From contig NZ_QFFG01000006.1 of assembly GCF_003129485.1 (NCBI RefSeq), forward strand, positions 124,001 through 188,000: 64,000 nucleotides of DNA, given 5' to 3'. Positions 1 through 9,153 of the stretch are shown one piece after another. This DNA is from Polaribacter aquimarinus (lineage in GTDB: Bacteria; Bacteroidota; Bacteroidia; Flavobacteriales; Flavobacteriaceae). The stretch's first letter is position 1. Each line of letters opens with the position of its first letter. The notes under the pieces are model-generated. The model was not told the origin of the DNA, did not search any database, and saw nothing but the letters and a program-made list of their open reading frames with translations. Both the position numbers and the translations under genes were made by a program.

Positions 1-139
1 GTCAAGTTCTCCAGAAATTACTCTAGATGCTACAGGGATTATAGAAGACACAAAAAATCAAGAAGGGCTTCTAAATGAAACTTTTGAAAGTTTTAAATTC
101 ATTCCTTATGCTGCCTTTAGATTATCATATTCATTTTAA
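1..139 (+). CDS. Outer-membrane beta-barrel protein, C-terminal end only
   Basis: The frame is open from base 2 to a TAA at 137-139 and gives the last 45 residues of a protein that starts before the window. It ends in AAFRLSYSF. An alternating hydrophobic strand with a terminal phenylalanine is the usual last beta-strand of outer-membrane barrel proteins, so this is probably a porin-like or receptor-like protein. Only 11 bases separate it from the lipoprotein gene at 151, so the two are likely co-transcribed. The rest of the protein is not visible, so the family cannot be named. Confidence 0.6.
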   Translation, partial: SSSPEITLDATGIIEDTKNQEGLLNETFESFKFIPYAAFRLSYSF

Positions 140-150
140 AAAAAAACATC

Positions 151-2130
151 ATGAAAAAATATATTAAATGCACATTTTTATTATTACTTATAATATTTAC
201 AAACTCTTGTAATTTTGAAAAATTAAAGACTCTAGAAGATGATTTTATAGTTACAATAACTCCAGAACCGGTAACAAATAAAAAAAAATTAGTAGTAGTT
301 AATTATGAAGATGATGGACAGGTTCCTGATAATTTAAAAATCGAGTTTTCTGGAACTTACTCTGACTTTATTTATCGTTCTGATGGAGTAAAGGATTTTA
401 AGTTTGATGATAATGAATTATCAATTGGATTAGGGCTTAATAGTGGTATAAAACCATCCGCTTCTAACCCAATTGAATTAACTGCAAAAATTAGCGCCCC
501 AGGGTTTCAAGAAGAAGAGTTTAATTTTACATTAAACAGTCAAACGATTAGTAGTGAGGTTTTTAAATTAAAGTCATTAAGTTATATTCCTGTAGGTAAG
601 GTGGAAACTAAATTGTCCACCAATTTAGTTGGTGGAAAAGTTTCGCAAGATATTGTTGTTAAAACTGATGGATTTGAAGATATAGTAGATGTAGATGAAT
701 TGGTAATACCCAAAGCAACTGAATTTTTTGATGAAAATGGAGAGTCAACTAATGTTTCTGAAATTGAAATTCAAATGGACTCATATGAACCTGATACAGA
801 TTCAGATACTCATGCTTATGATGCTCATCCTTCAGATGAAGATTTATTTGAAGACGGAGATGATTCTAATATTTCCTTTAAGGGTTCTAATAAAAAAAAT
901 AATAGTAAAAAAGAACTTGAGATAAAAAACAAATTAATATCAAAAAATATTAATAATGCTTATTGGCATCGCTATGCAGCAAGATTTACAAGAATAATTA
1001 GTAGGAATGGAGTGAGTATGAGATTTAGAAGATTATTTATAAATATTCCTTTATATAGAATAGAAAGAAGGGGGAGGAGAAAGGTTGCGGTTAAAACAGT
1101 AAACCCCTCAACAGGTAAAAATTTTAAAAATGGTGAGGAAGCTTGGGTTGTAAAAGCTTATCCAAAAAGAAGAGGTTCTGGGTATTGGTATTTTATTAAA
1201 AAAGCAACTATTCAGGTTAATAGAAGAGGATATGCTTCGATTCCTACTGTAATCTATGATAATCGAGCAATGGTTACGGCTTATATTTTTGTACCGCCAA
1301 CAACAATTTCTTGTGATAAATTTGAATTTAAATATGCTGGTGTACCTGTTAAGAATTTAGCCTTGAGAGCCACAAATAAATTTACAGAGGAAAAAGTAAG
1401 TTTTTCATTTAAAAATTTCTGGCAAAGTACTTTTAAATCTAGACCAGAAGAGAGTTTTGATGGTACAATTAATTCTCAAATTATTTATGATGGGGCTAAA
1501 TATGAGTTTAATTTGTTAGGACAGAATGAAAAATTCATTGAAGATATAATTACATTTCGTAAGCGAGTAAGAGAAAATTTTAATAATAATGATACAGACA
1601 AATTAAAAAGAAATTTAGGGCATTTAAGATATTTGTACAGAGAATACTACAGATTTAGAAAGTTCACGAGGTCTGATAATGACTATCTTATTAGTTATCC
1701 CAATTTTAATTGGACTACTGGTCACACTACAATAAGTTTTACTAATCAATGTGATGTTGTTACAGAGATATCAAATTTAACTAATTATCAAGGTAACTCA
1801 CAGGTCAAAAAATCTGACATAAAATTTCAAGTAGAATGTGCAAAAAGAAAATTGGCACTGAAAAACAATGGGATATATTACAGATTAAAAGATGCACCAT
1901 TTTATTTACCTAACACATCAACTATTAATATTTCATTGTTCGGATTTACAGACAATGAAGGCAAATTCGTAAATAAAGTACCTGTTTTAGAAGATAACAA
2001 AGAGTATATATTTTATGTTTATTGGGGCGGTAGAAAAGAAACTGAACCAATATTAGGTAGTAAAATAAATGCATTTAATCCTAACTTTGACTTTTCAACT
2101 CTATGTGATTATATTGACTCTCAAATATAA
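151..2130 (+). CDS. Large lipoprotein of unknown function
   Basis: This 659-residue protein starts with a lipoprotein signal peptide; the hydrophobic stretch ends in TNSC, which puts the lipidated Cys at residue 20. I recognise no family. Residues about 30-150 look beta-rich, residues about 205-240 are acidic (Asp, Glu, His), and residues about 265-350 are very basic (many Arg, Lys and aromatics). Four later cysteines are scattered. The close spacing to the preceding outer-membrane protein suggests a barrel plus surface or periplasmic lipoprotein pair. The acidic-then-basic layout might bind a polyanion or another protein, but that is a guess. Confidence 0.75.
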   Translation: MKKYIKCTFLLLLIIFTNSCNFEKLKTLEDDFIVTITPEPVTNKKKLVVVNYEDDGQVPDNLKIEFSGTYSDFIYRSDGVKDFKFDDNELSIGLGLNSGIKPSASNPIELTAKISAPGFQEEEFNFTLNSQTISSEVFKLKSLSYIPVGKVETKLSTNLVGGKVSQDIVVKTDGFEDIVDVDELVIPKATEFFDENGESTNVSEIEIQMDSYEPDTDSDTHAYDAHPSDEDLFEDGDDSNISFKGSNKKNNSKKELEIKNKLISKNINNAYWHRYAARFTRIISRNGVSMRFRRLFINIPLYRIERRGRRKVAVKTVNPSTGKNFKNGEEAWVVKAYPKRRGSGYWYFIKKATIQVNRRGYASIPTVIYDNRAMVTAYIFVPPTTISCDKFEFKYAGVPVKNLALRATNKFTEEKVSFSFKNFWQSTFKSRPEESFDGTINSQIIYDGAKYEFNLLGQNEKFIEDIITFRKRVRENFNNNDTDKLKRNLGHLRYLYREYYRFRKFTRSDNDYLISYPNFNWTTGHTTISFTNQCDVVTEISNLTNYQGNSQVKKSDIKFQVECAKRKLALKNNGIYYRLKDAPFYLPNTSTINISLFGFTDNEGKFVNKVPVLEDNKEYIFYVYWGGRKETEPILGSKINAFNPNFDFSTLCDYIDSQI

Positions 2131-2154
2131 ATTTGATTTTTATTAAGCTTGGTT

Positions 2155-2186
2155 AAGCGGGTTAATTTCATATTAACTCGCTTTTT
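2155..2186 (+). terminator. Intrinsic terminator after the lipoprotein gene
   Basis: A 12-bp stem (arms 2155-2166 and 2172-2183, one G-T wobble) with the five-base loop TTCAT is followed by a T run. It lies 25 bases after the lipoprotein stop and directly before the convergent DUF1287 gene. Confidence 0.75.
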
Positions 2187-2761
2187 CATTCACATCTATA
2201 ATGACCAATAATTTTGAAAGAAAACAAACAATCTTCTAAAACTTGTCCTGCTCCAATATTATGTACAATTAAAAAACGTTTATTGTCTTTAGACTTTTTA
2301 TTTACAACTACACCTGTATGTGTAATTGCACCGCCTAAATTCCAGCAAATGACATCTCCAGGAATATAATCTTTAGGATTTTTAGTAATTGGTTTTATAG
2401 TTCCTTTTCTAGAAAAGAAAGTCATTAAATTAGGAACTCTTCTGTGGTCAATATTCTTATCAGTATTTTTTAATCCCCATATTTTTGGATAGATAGAAAA
2501 ATTAGATTTCATGTCTTCATGAACTTCTTTTTGTAAATCAACACCTAACTTTCTGTAAGCTCTAATAACTACATCTGTACAAACACCTTTGCCTTTTGGC
2601 ACATCCCCATTAGGGTAATCAATAGAAAAATAACTTGGGTCGTAAACAACTTTGTCTTTGATTAATTCTAAAGCAGCTGTAGATAGTTTATCTTCATCAA
2701 CTTGTGAAAAAAGAATATTTATTGATAAGAAAAGAAATAGAATTGAAAATGTTTTTTTCAT
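2186..2761 (-). CDS. Secreted DUF1287-family protein (NlpC/P60-like fold)
   Basis: A 191-residue protein with a signal peptide of about 20 residues. The family signature is clear: YPNGDVPKGKGVCTDVVIRAYR, then HEDM, a WGL segment, NIDHRRVPNL, and PGDVICWNLGG followed by THTGVV. Cys61 and His148 sit where a papain/NlpC-type catalytic pair would be, so a peptidase or amidase acting in the periplasm is plausible, although as far as I know the family's substrate is not established. The gene is monocistronic and converges on the lipoprotein gene. Confidence 0.85.
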   Translation of the reverse strand: MKKTFSILFLFLSINILFSQVDEDKLSTAALELIKDKVVYDPSYFSIDYPNGDVPKGKGVCTDVVIRAYRKLGVDLQKEVHEDMKSNFSIYPKIWGLKNTDKNIDHRRVPNLMTFFSRKGTIKPITKNPKDYIPGDVICWNLGGAITHTGVVVNKKSKDNKRFLIVHNIGAGQVLEDCLFSFKIIGHYRCE

Positions 2762-2816
2762 AAAATCTAGCTATTTTTTATGGTTGACCACAAAGATTCA
2801 TTGAATATATAAATTT

Positions 2817-2838
2817 ACTGAGACTGAGACTGAGACTG
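2817..2838. repeat. Short hexanucleotide tandem repeat
   Basis: ACTGAG is repeated three times followed by ACTG, 22 bases in all, in the gap between porX (minus strand) and the DUF1287 gene. It is non-coding. Confidence 0.8.
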
Positions 2839-2852
2839 CTAACAAAACTACT

Positions 2853-4400
2853 CTACTTAGGACTATAAACCGCACAAGGAATAATGACTTCTTCTAAAGA
2901 AACACCACCATGTTGGTACGTGTTTTTATAATATTTTACGAAGTGATTAAAGTTGTTTGGATAGGCAAAAAACAAATCTTCTTTTGCAAAAATAAAAGGA
3001 GCATTCATTGCAATTGTTGGTAAGAAAATATCTTTAGGATTTCTTACTGCATACACGTCTTTTTCTTCATAAGAAAGACTTCTACCAGTCTTATAACGCA
3101 AGTTTGCACTAATGTTTTTATCACCAATTACTTTAGTAGGATGTTTACAATTTATGGTTCCATGATCTGTAGTGATAATCAATTTTTGACCTATTTGTTG
3201 TGCTTTTTGAATGATTTCAAACAATGGTGAATTCTTAAACCAACTCAACGTTAAACTTCTATAAGCTTTATCATCTCCAGCCAATTCTTTAATTACTTCC
3301 ATTTCTGTTTTAGAGTGGGAGAGGATATCCACAAAATTATACACAACTGCAGTTAAATCATTTTGTTTGGTTCCATTAAAATTATCCGCTAATTCTTTTC
3401 CATTTCTTAAAGAAGAAATTTTATAATACTCGTGTTTAATATCTAATCCTAAACGTTTTATTTGAGCCGATAAAAACTCATTTTCAAATAGATTCATTCC
3501 ACCTTCATCTGTATCGTTTTTCCAAAAATTTGGATGACGTTTTTCCATTTCAGAAGGCATTAATCCAGAAAAAATGGCATTTCTTGCATACTGAGTTGCA
3601 GTAGGCAATATTGAGAAATAAGAATATTCTTCTTCTTTTTTATAATGATTGTTAATTAGTGGTTCTAAAATTCGATATTGATCGTATCGTAAATTATCAA
3701 TAACAATCCATAAAACACCTTGGTCTTTGCTTAATTCAGGAACTACATAATCTTTAAATAATGTATGAGAAAATGTAGGCTTGTCGTGAGCAGTTAAATA
3801 GTCTTCATAATTCTTTTTAATGAACTTAAAAAACTGACTATTAGCTTCTTGTTTCTGACTTTCTAAAATCCCTAACATACCAGGATCACTTATGTTTTCT
3901 AATTCTAATTCCCAGTGAATTAGCTTTTTATACAATTCAATCCAATCTTCATAAGAATTCACCATTGCCAAATCCATAGAAATTTTTCGGAATTCTTGCT
4001 GGTAGTTAGAAGTTGTTTTTTCAGAAACCAAACGAGAATGGTCTAAATTCTTTTTTAAACTTAATAAAATCTGACTAGGGTTTACGGGTTTAATTAAATA
4101 ATCAGCAATTTTAGAACCAATCGCTTCTTCCATAATATATTCCTCCTCACTTTTAGTAATCATTACTACAGGTAAATTGGCCTGCTTTTGCTTGATTTCA
4201 GAAAGTGTGTCTAACCCCGTTAAACCTGGCATATTTTCATCTAAAAAAACAATATCAAAATTCTCTTCATCAACCAAATCAATGGCATCTGCACCATTAG
4301 TGCATGTGGTAACTTTATAATTTTTACGCTCTAAAAAAAGAATGTGAGGTTTTAATAATTCTATTTCATCATCAACCCATAATATGTGAATACTGCTCAT
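2853..4400 (-). CDS. porX: PorX-type response regulator with PglZ effector domain
   Basis: This 515-residue protein has an N-terminal receiver domain (about 1-120, phospho-acceptor Asp54 in FLDENMPG, conserved Lys in the LIKPV segment), a helical linker (about 125-210) and a C-terminal PglZ/alkaline-phosphatase-like domain (about 225-515). The PglZ part shows the metal-site Asp in VIDNLRYD, candidate nucleophile Thr in LPTATQYAR, TTDHGT and a final His in YQHGG. The arrangement and length match PorX, which regulates type 9 secretion genes and whose PglZ domain is reported to be a zinc-dependent oligonucleotide phosphodiesterase. No PorY kinase gene is nearby, as is usual. It is transcribed alone. 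Confidence 0.93.
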   Translation of the reverse strand: MSSIHILWVDDEIELLKPHILFLERKNYKVTTCTNGADAIDLVDEENFDIVFLDENMPGLTGLDTLSEIKQKQANLPVVMITKSEEEYIMEEAIGSKIADYLIKPVNPSQILLSLKKNLDHSRLVSEKTTSNYQQEFRKISMDLAMVNSYEDWIELYKKLIHWELELENISDPGMLGILESQKQEANSQFFKFIKKNYEDYLTAHDKPTFSHTLFKDYVVPELSKDQGVLWIVIDNLRYDQYRILEPLINNHYKKEEEYSYFSILPTATQYARNAIFSGLMPSEMEKRHPNFWKNDTDEGGMNLFENEFLSAQIKRLGLDIKHEYYKISSLRNGKELADNFNGTKQNDLTAVVYNFVDILSHSKTEMEVIKELAGDDKAYRSLTLSWFKNSPLFEIIQKAQQIGQKLIITTDHGTINCKHPTKVIGDKNISANLRYKTGRSLSYEEKDVYAVRNPKDIFLPTIAMNAPFIFAKEDLFFAYPNNFNHFVKYYKNTYQHGGVSLEEVIIPCAVYSPK

Positions 4401-4419
4401 CTATTGTTTTTTTTTAACA

Positions 4420-4431
4420 TTTAACGTTAAA
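4420..4431. promoter_or_regulatory. 12-bp perfect palindrome upstream of porX
   Basis: TTTAACGTTAAA lies 20-31 bases upstream of the porX start codon in the 255-bp divergent gap. It could be an operator, but palindromes of A/T-rich sequence also arise by chance here. Confidence 0.3.
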
Positions 4432-4595
4432 AATATAGATTTGTTATACTTTAAAGTGTTTTAAAATGATAAAATATTGCCAATTTTTTATACCAAAAAT
4501 TTATTAATTAGTATTTTTTGTATTTCGTTAAAATGAATATTTTTCTTAGTTTTTATAAAAATTAAGCATATGTTTTTTATTAACTAAATGCTTTA

Positions 4596-4603
4596 TAAAT
4601 TTG
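4596..4603 (+). promoter_or_regulatory. Bacteroidetes -7 promoter element
   Basis: TAAATTTG fits the TAnnTTTG consensus and lies 52 bases before the TTG start of the HD-hydrolase gene. The expected -33 position holds only a T run (4573-4578). The rest of the 4401-4655 gap is AT-rich with no ORF. Confidence 0.5.
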
Positions 4604-4655
4604 TGAATTCGTGGCATTAATTTGTATTTTGCCATAGATTGATAAAAACTCTCTT

Positions 4656-5879
4656 TTGAAGAAAAAAAAACCTAATAAATTAAAGATTTTAAATGATCCT
4701 ATTTATGGATTTATCCAAATACCAAATTCTTTAATTTTTGATATTATAGAACATCCTTATTTTCAACGATTAAGAAGAATTACTCAAATGGGTTTTTCTA
4801 ATTTAGTATATCCCGGTGCAAATCATACTCGATTCCATCATGCTATTGGCTGTATGCATTTAATGCAAAAAGCTGTACAAGTTTTACGCTTTAAACAAGT
4901 AGATATTTCTGAGGATGAAGAAAACGCATTGTATATTGCAATTTTATTACATGATATTGGACACGGGGCTTTTTCTCATGCATTAGAACATAGTATTGTA
5001 GATGGAATTTCTCATGAAGAAATTTCATTAAAATTTATGAGAAAGTTGAATGATGAGTTTGATAAAAAACTCTCATTAGCAATAACAATTTTTGAAGGGA
5101 AAAATCCTAGAAAATTCCTCTACCAGCTTATTTCCAGTCAGTTAGATATTGATAGATTAGACTATTTAAAAAGAGATAGTTTTTACACTGGAGTTACCGA
5201 AGGAAATATTTCATCTGATAGATTAATTGCAATGATGAACGTTATAAACGATGAATTGGTAATTGAACAAAAAGGAATTTATTCTGTAGAAAAATTCTTA
5301 ATTGCAAGAAGATTAATGTATTGGCAAGTATATTTACATAAAACTGGCTTAGTAGCAGAAAATATGTTAGTAAAAGTACTTAAAAGGGCTAAAGAATTAG
5401 CTGAAAAAGGAGAAAAACTATTTTCGAGTACATCGCTCAACTATTTTTTAAGTACTAAAATTTCTAAAACCAATTTTAATGATAAAACATTAGAAATGTT
5501 CTCTAAATTAGATGATTATGATGTGCTATTATCTATTAAAGAATGGACACATCATCAAGATAAGGTGTTGTCATTATTGTCAAAAATGATTGTAAATAGA
5601 AAACTATTTAGAATTGAAATTCAAAATAATAAATTTGATAAACAATACATTTCAAAAAAAACAGATACAATATCAGAAAGATTCGGTTTAAATAAAACTG
5701 AAAGCAGTTTTTTTGTTTTTTCCGATATCATCATAAACCAAGCATACAATTCAAATAAACCAATATATATCTTAAATAAAAAAGGAAAAATTGAAGATAT
5801 AGTAAATGCTTCAGACCAATTAAATCTTCAGGCACTTACAAATCCTGTTATAAAGCATTTTATTTGTTATCCAAAGTAA
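4656..5879 (+). CDS. HD-domain phosphohydrolase
   Basis: A 407-residue cytosolic protein of the HD superfamily (dGTPase/YdhJ-like group). It opens with NDPIYGFIQIP, followed by HPYFQRLRRITQMG, TRFHHAIG, and the metal-binding motif LLHDIGHGAFSH; these are typical of the bacterial family whose members often lie near lipid A genes in Bacteroidetes. A (deoxy)nucleoside triphosphate or phosphate ester substrate is likely but not shown. The start is a TTG, as no in-frame ATG lies near the conserved N-terminus. The lpxD gene follows after 45 bases but has its own -7 element. Confidence 0.85.
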   Translation: MKKKKPNKLKILNDPIYGFIQIPNSLIFDIIEHPYFQRLRRITQMGFSNLVYPGANHTRFHHAIGCMHLMQKAVQVLRFKQVDISEDEENALYIAILLHDIGHGAFSHALEHSIVDGISHEEISLKFMRKLNDEFDKKLSLAITIFEGKNPRKFLYQLISSQLDIDRLDYLKRDSFYTGVTEGNISSDRLIAMMNVINDELVIEQKGIYSVEKFLIARRLMYWQVYLHKTGLVAENMLVKVLKRAKELAEKGEKLFSSTSLNYFLSTKISKTNFNDKTLEMFSKLDDYDVLLSIKEWTHHQDKVLSLLSKMIVNRKLFRIEIQNNKFDKQYISKKTDTISERFGLNKTESSFFVFSDIIINQAYNSNKPIYILNKKGKIEDIVNASDQLNLQALTNPVIKHFICYPK

Positions 5880-5910
5880 AATGATATTAGTCAAATCACT
5901 ATAAATTTTA

Positions 5911-5918
5911 TATTTTTG
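5911..5918 (+). promoter_or_regulatory. -7 element that fixes the lpxD start
   Basis: TATTTTTG is an exact TAnnTTTG match ending 6 bases before the lpxD ATG at 5925. Transcription would begin at or next to the ATG, so the message would be leaderless or nearly so. The TTG at 5916 lies inside the element and is therefore unlikely to be the start codon. No clear -33 TTG is seen at the right distance. Confidence 0.6.
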
Positions 5919-5924
5919 CGATTA

Positions 5925-6968
5925 ATGAAATTTACAGCGCAGCAAATAGCAGACATTTTAGAAGGCGATATTGTAGGAAATCCTAATGAAGAAGTTTCTA
6001 AACTGTCTAAAATAGAAGAAGGAGAAAAAGGATCTTTAACCTTTTTATCAAATCCAAAATACAATCCCTATTTATACACAACAACTGCTTCTATAGTTAT
6101 TGTTAATAAATCTTTTCAGCTAGAAAAAGAAACTTCTACAACCCTTATAAAAGTTGATGATGCTTACAAATCTTTTTCAAAATTATTAGAATTTTATAAC
6201 GAAGTAAAGAATAACAAAATAGGTATTGAGCAACCAAATTTTGTTTCGGGTTCTGCTAAAATAGGCGATGGTATATACTTAGGCGCATTTTCTTATATAG
6301 GAGAAAATGTGGTAATTGGTAATAATGTTAAAATCTACCCTAATTCATTTATAGGGGATAATACAGTTATTGGTAATAATTGTGTGATTTTTTCTGGAGT
6401 AAAAATATATTCAGAAACACAAATTGGTAATCATTGTAAAATACATTCTGGTGTAATAATTGGCTCAGATGGTTTTGGTTTTGCACCAGATGAAAACGGT
6501 GAATATAATGCTATTCCTCAAATTGGAAATGTTATTATAGAAGACCATGTAGATATTGGATCTTCTTCAACTATTGATAGAGCTACATTAGGTTCAACTA
6601 TTATAAGACAAGGAGTTAAACTTGACAATCAAATTCAAATAGCTCATAATGTGGAAATTGGAAAGAATACTGTTATTGCTGCTCAAACAGGAATTGCTGG
6701 TTCAACTAAAATAGGAGAAAATTGCATGATTGGTGGGCAAGTAGGGATTGTTGGTCACTTAACAATTGGTAACAACGTTCGTATTCAGGCTCAATCTGGT
6801 ATTACCAAAAATTTAAAAGATAATGACCTTGTGCAAGGTACTCCTGCATTTGGTTATTCTGATTTTAATAAAAGCTATGTTTATTTTAGAAATTTGCCTA
6901 AAATGGTATCAAAACTAAATGATATAGAAAAAGAATTGAAGACTCAAAAATCAACCATAAATGAGTAA
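5925..6968 (+). CDS. lpxD: UDP-3-O-acylglucosamine N-acyltransferase LpxD
   Basis: LpxD adds the second, N-linked hydroxyacyl chain to UDP-3-O-acyl-glucosamine in lipid A synthesis. This 347-residue protein has the N-terminal uridine-binding domain (about 1-100), then a long left-handed beta-helix of hexapeptide repeats (about 105-300) and a C-terminal helix. The catalytic His is His241 in QIAHNVEIG, and the second conserved His is His278 in GIVGHLTIG. ATG at 5925 is chosen over a TTG three codons upstream that sits in the promoter. The last 8 bases overlap lpxC-fabZ, which suggests translational coupling. Confidence 0.95.
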   Translation: MKFTAQQIADILEGDIVGNPNEEVSKLSKIEEGEKGSLTFLSNPKYNPYLYTTTASIVIVNKSFQLEKETSTTLIKVDDAYKSFSKLLEFYNEVKNNKIGIEQPNFVSGSAKIGDGIYLGAFSYIGENVVIGNNVKIYPNSFIGDNTVIGNNCVIFSGVKIYSETQIGNHCKIHSGVIIGSDGFGFAPDENGEYNAIPQIGNVIIEDHVDIGSSSTIDRATLGSTIIRQGVKLDNQIQIAHNVEIGKNTVIAAQTGIAGSTKIGENCMIGGQVGIVGHLTIGNNVRIQAQSGITKNLKDNDLVQGTPAFGYSDFNKSYVYFRNLPKMVSKLNDIEKELKTQKSTINE

Positions 6969-8352
6969 GAAACAAAAAACAATACAAAAAGAAGTTAGTT
7001 TATCTGGTGTTGGAATTCACACTGGAAACACAGTTAATATGACAATTAAACCTGCTCCTGTAAATCACGGATTTGCTTTTAGCAGAATAGATTTAGAAGG
7101 CTCTCCAACTATAGAAGCTAAGGCAGAATATGTTGTAAACACACAAAGAGGAACTAATTTAGAGAAAAATGGCGTTCAAATTCAAACTTCAGAACATGTT
7201 TTAGCTGCTGCAGTAGGTTTAGATATCGATAATTTATTGATAGAAATAGACTCTTCTGAACCACCAATTATGGATGGTTCTTCAAAATATTTTGTAGAAG
7301 CATTAGAGAAAGCTGGTGTAGAAGAACAAGATGCTGATATTGAAGAGTACGTTGTTAAAGAAATTATTTCGTACAAAGATGAAGTAACTGGTAGTGAGAT
7401 AATTTTAATGCCTTCTGATGAATATCAGGTTACAGCAATGGTAGATTTCGGAACTAAAATTTTAGGTACTCAAAATGCTAATTTAGAAAAGATTTCTGAT
7501 TTTAAAGAGGAAATAGCTGCTGCAAGAACATTTAGCTTTCTTCATGAAATAGAAATGCTTTTAGAAAACGATTTAATAAAAGGAGGTGATTTAAACAATG
7601 CCATTGTATATGTTGATAAGGAATTATCAGGGACAACAATGGAAAAACTAAAAAAAGCCTTTAAAAAAGACGATATCACTGTTAAACCAAACGGTATTTT
7701 AGATAATCTTACATTGCATTGGGCAAATGAAGCAGCAAGACACAAACTTCTTGATGTTATTGGAGATTTAGCTCTAGTAGGTACAAGAATAAAAGGTAAA
7801 GTCATTGCAAATAAACCCGGACATTTGGTAAATACTGTTTTTGCTAAAAAATTAGCAAAAATTATCAAACAAGAAAAAAGAAACAATGTTCCTCAATACG
7901 ATTTAAATCAAATACCATTAATGGATATTCATCAAATTATGGATATTCTACCTCATAGACCACCATTTTTATTAATTGATAGAATATTAGAACTTTCTGA
8001 TAAGCATGTTGTGGGAATGAAAAATGTTACGATGAACGAAAATTTCTTTGTTGGGCATTTTCCTGGAGCTCCAGTTATGCCAGGGGTTTTACAAGTTGAA
8101 GCAATGGCACAGTGTGGAGGAGTTTTAGTGTTAAGTACGGTTCCAGACCCTGAAAACTATCTTACATATTTCATGAAAATGGATAATGTTAAGTTCAAAC
8201 AAAAGGTTTTACCGGGAGATACAATTATATTTAAGGCTGAATTAATTACACCTATTCGAAGAGGAATTTGCCACATGCAAGCCTATGCTTATGCAAATGG
8301 AAAATTAGTTGCAGAAGCTGAATTGATGGCACAAATTTCTAAAATAAAATAA
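6961..8352 (+). CDS. lpxC-fabZ: Bifunctional LpxC deacetylase / FabZ dehydratase
   Basis: A natural fusion of the committed lipid A enzyme LpxC (UDP-3-O-acyl-GlcNAc deacetylase, about 1-305) and the fatty-acid enzyme FabZ (3-hydroxyacyl-ACP dehydratase, about 315-463). In the LpxC half, Glu78 and His79 (TSEHV), His261 and Asp265 (HKLLD) form the zinc and catalytic site, and His288 lies in PGHLVN. In the FabZ half, His366 (GHFPG) and Glu380 (QVEAMAQ) are the catalytic pair. The fusion is characteristic of Bacteroidetes and links hydroxyacyl-ACP supply to lipid A. It overlaps lpxD by 8 bases and is followed by lpxA after 7. Confidence 0.96.
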   Translation: MSKKQKTIQKEVSLSGVGIHTGNTVNMTIKPAPVNHGFAFSRIDLEGSPTIEAKAEYVVNTQRGTNLEKNGVQIQTSEHVLAAAVGLDIDNLLIEIDSSEPPIMDGSSKYFVEALEKAGVEEQDADIEEYVVKEIISYKDEVTGSEIILMPSDEYQVTAMVDFGTKILGTQNANLEKISDFKEEIAAARTFSFLHEIEMLLENDLIKGGDLNNAIVYVDKELSGTTMEKLKKAFKKDDITVKPNGILDNLTLHWANEAARHKLLDVIGDLALVGTRIKGKVIANKPGHLVNTVFAKKLAKIIKQEKRNNVPQYDLNQIPLMDIHQIMDILPHRPPFLLIDRILELSDKHVVGMKNVTMNENFFVGHFPGAPVMPGVLQVEAMAQCGGVLVLSTVPDPENYLTYFMKMDNVKFKQKVLPGDTIIFKAELITPIRRGICHMQAYAYANGKLVAEAELMAQISKIK

Positions 8353-8359
8353 GATAAAT

Positions 8360-9145
8360 ATGAATCAACCATTAGCATACGTTCATCCACAAGCTAAAAT
8401 TGCTCGTAATGTTGTAATAGAACCTTTTACAACAATTCACAACAACGTCAAAATTGGTTCCGGAACTTGGATAGGTTCGAACGTAACAATAATGGAAGGT
8501 GCAAGAATAGGTAAAAATTGTAGAATTTTTCCTGGAGCTGTAATTTCTGCTATACCTCAAGATTTAAAATTTGATGACGAAGAAACTACTGTAGAAATTG
8601 GCGACAATGTTACTATTAGAGAATGCGTTACTATTAATAGGGGAACTAATGATAGAATGAAAACCAAAATAGGAAACAATTGCTTAATTATGGCTTATTG
8701 TCATATTGCTCATGATTCTTTTGTTGGTGATAATTGTATTTTTTCTAATAATTCAACTTTAGCAGGACATGTTACTATTGGTGATAATGTAGTTTTAGCG
8801 GGTATGGTGGCTGTACATCAATTTGCGTCTGTAGGTAAACATGCGTTTGTTACTGGTGGTTCATTAGTTAGAAAAGATGTTCCTCCTTATGTAAAGGCTG
8901 CAAGGGAGCCTTTATCTTATGTAGGAATCAATTCTGTAGGATTAAGAAGAAGAGGGTTTACCACTGAGAAAATAAGAGAAATTCAAAATATATTCAGAAT
9001 ATTATTTCAAAAAAATTATAATAATTCACAAGCGATAGAAATCATTGAAGCAGAAATGGAAGCAACACCAGAGCGAGATGAAATAATTCAGTTTATAAAA
9101 GATTCGCACCGAGGAATTATGAAAGGATATTATAAAGCTAATTAA
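8360..9145 (+). CDS. lpxA: UDP-N-acetylglucosamine acyltransferase LpxA
   Basis: LpxA performs the first acylation of UDP-GlcNAc in lipid A synthesis. This 261-residue protein, the usual length, is a left-handed beta-helix of hexapeptide repeats (about 1-185) with the catalytic His in CHIAHDSFVG and the VHQFASVG segment that helps set acyl-chain length. The helical C-terminus begins near SVGLRRRGF. It is the third lipid A gene in the operon lpxD, lpxC-fabZ, lpxA; efp follows after 8 bases. Confidence 0.96.
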   Translation: MNQPLAYVHPQAKIARNVVIEPFTTIHNNVKIGSGTWIGSNVTIMEGARIGKNCRIFPGAVISAIPQDLKFDDEETTVEIGDNVTIRECVTINRGTNDRMKTKIGNNCLIMAYCHIAHDSFVGDNCIFSNNSTLAGHVTIGDNVVLAGMVAVHQFASVGKHAFVTGGSLVRKDVPPYVKAAREPLSYVGINSVGLRRRGFTTEKIREIQNIFRILFQKNYNNSQAIEIIEAEMEATPERDEIIQFIKDSHRGIMKGYYKAN

Positions 9146-9153
9146 AAACAAGA

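Noticed and set aside
728..925. 65-codon ORF inside the large lipoprotein gene
   Set aside because: Out-of-frame overlap within a long gene with a good signal peptide; low-complexity product.
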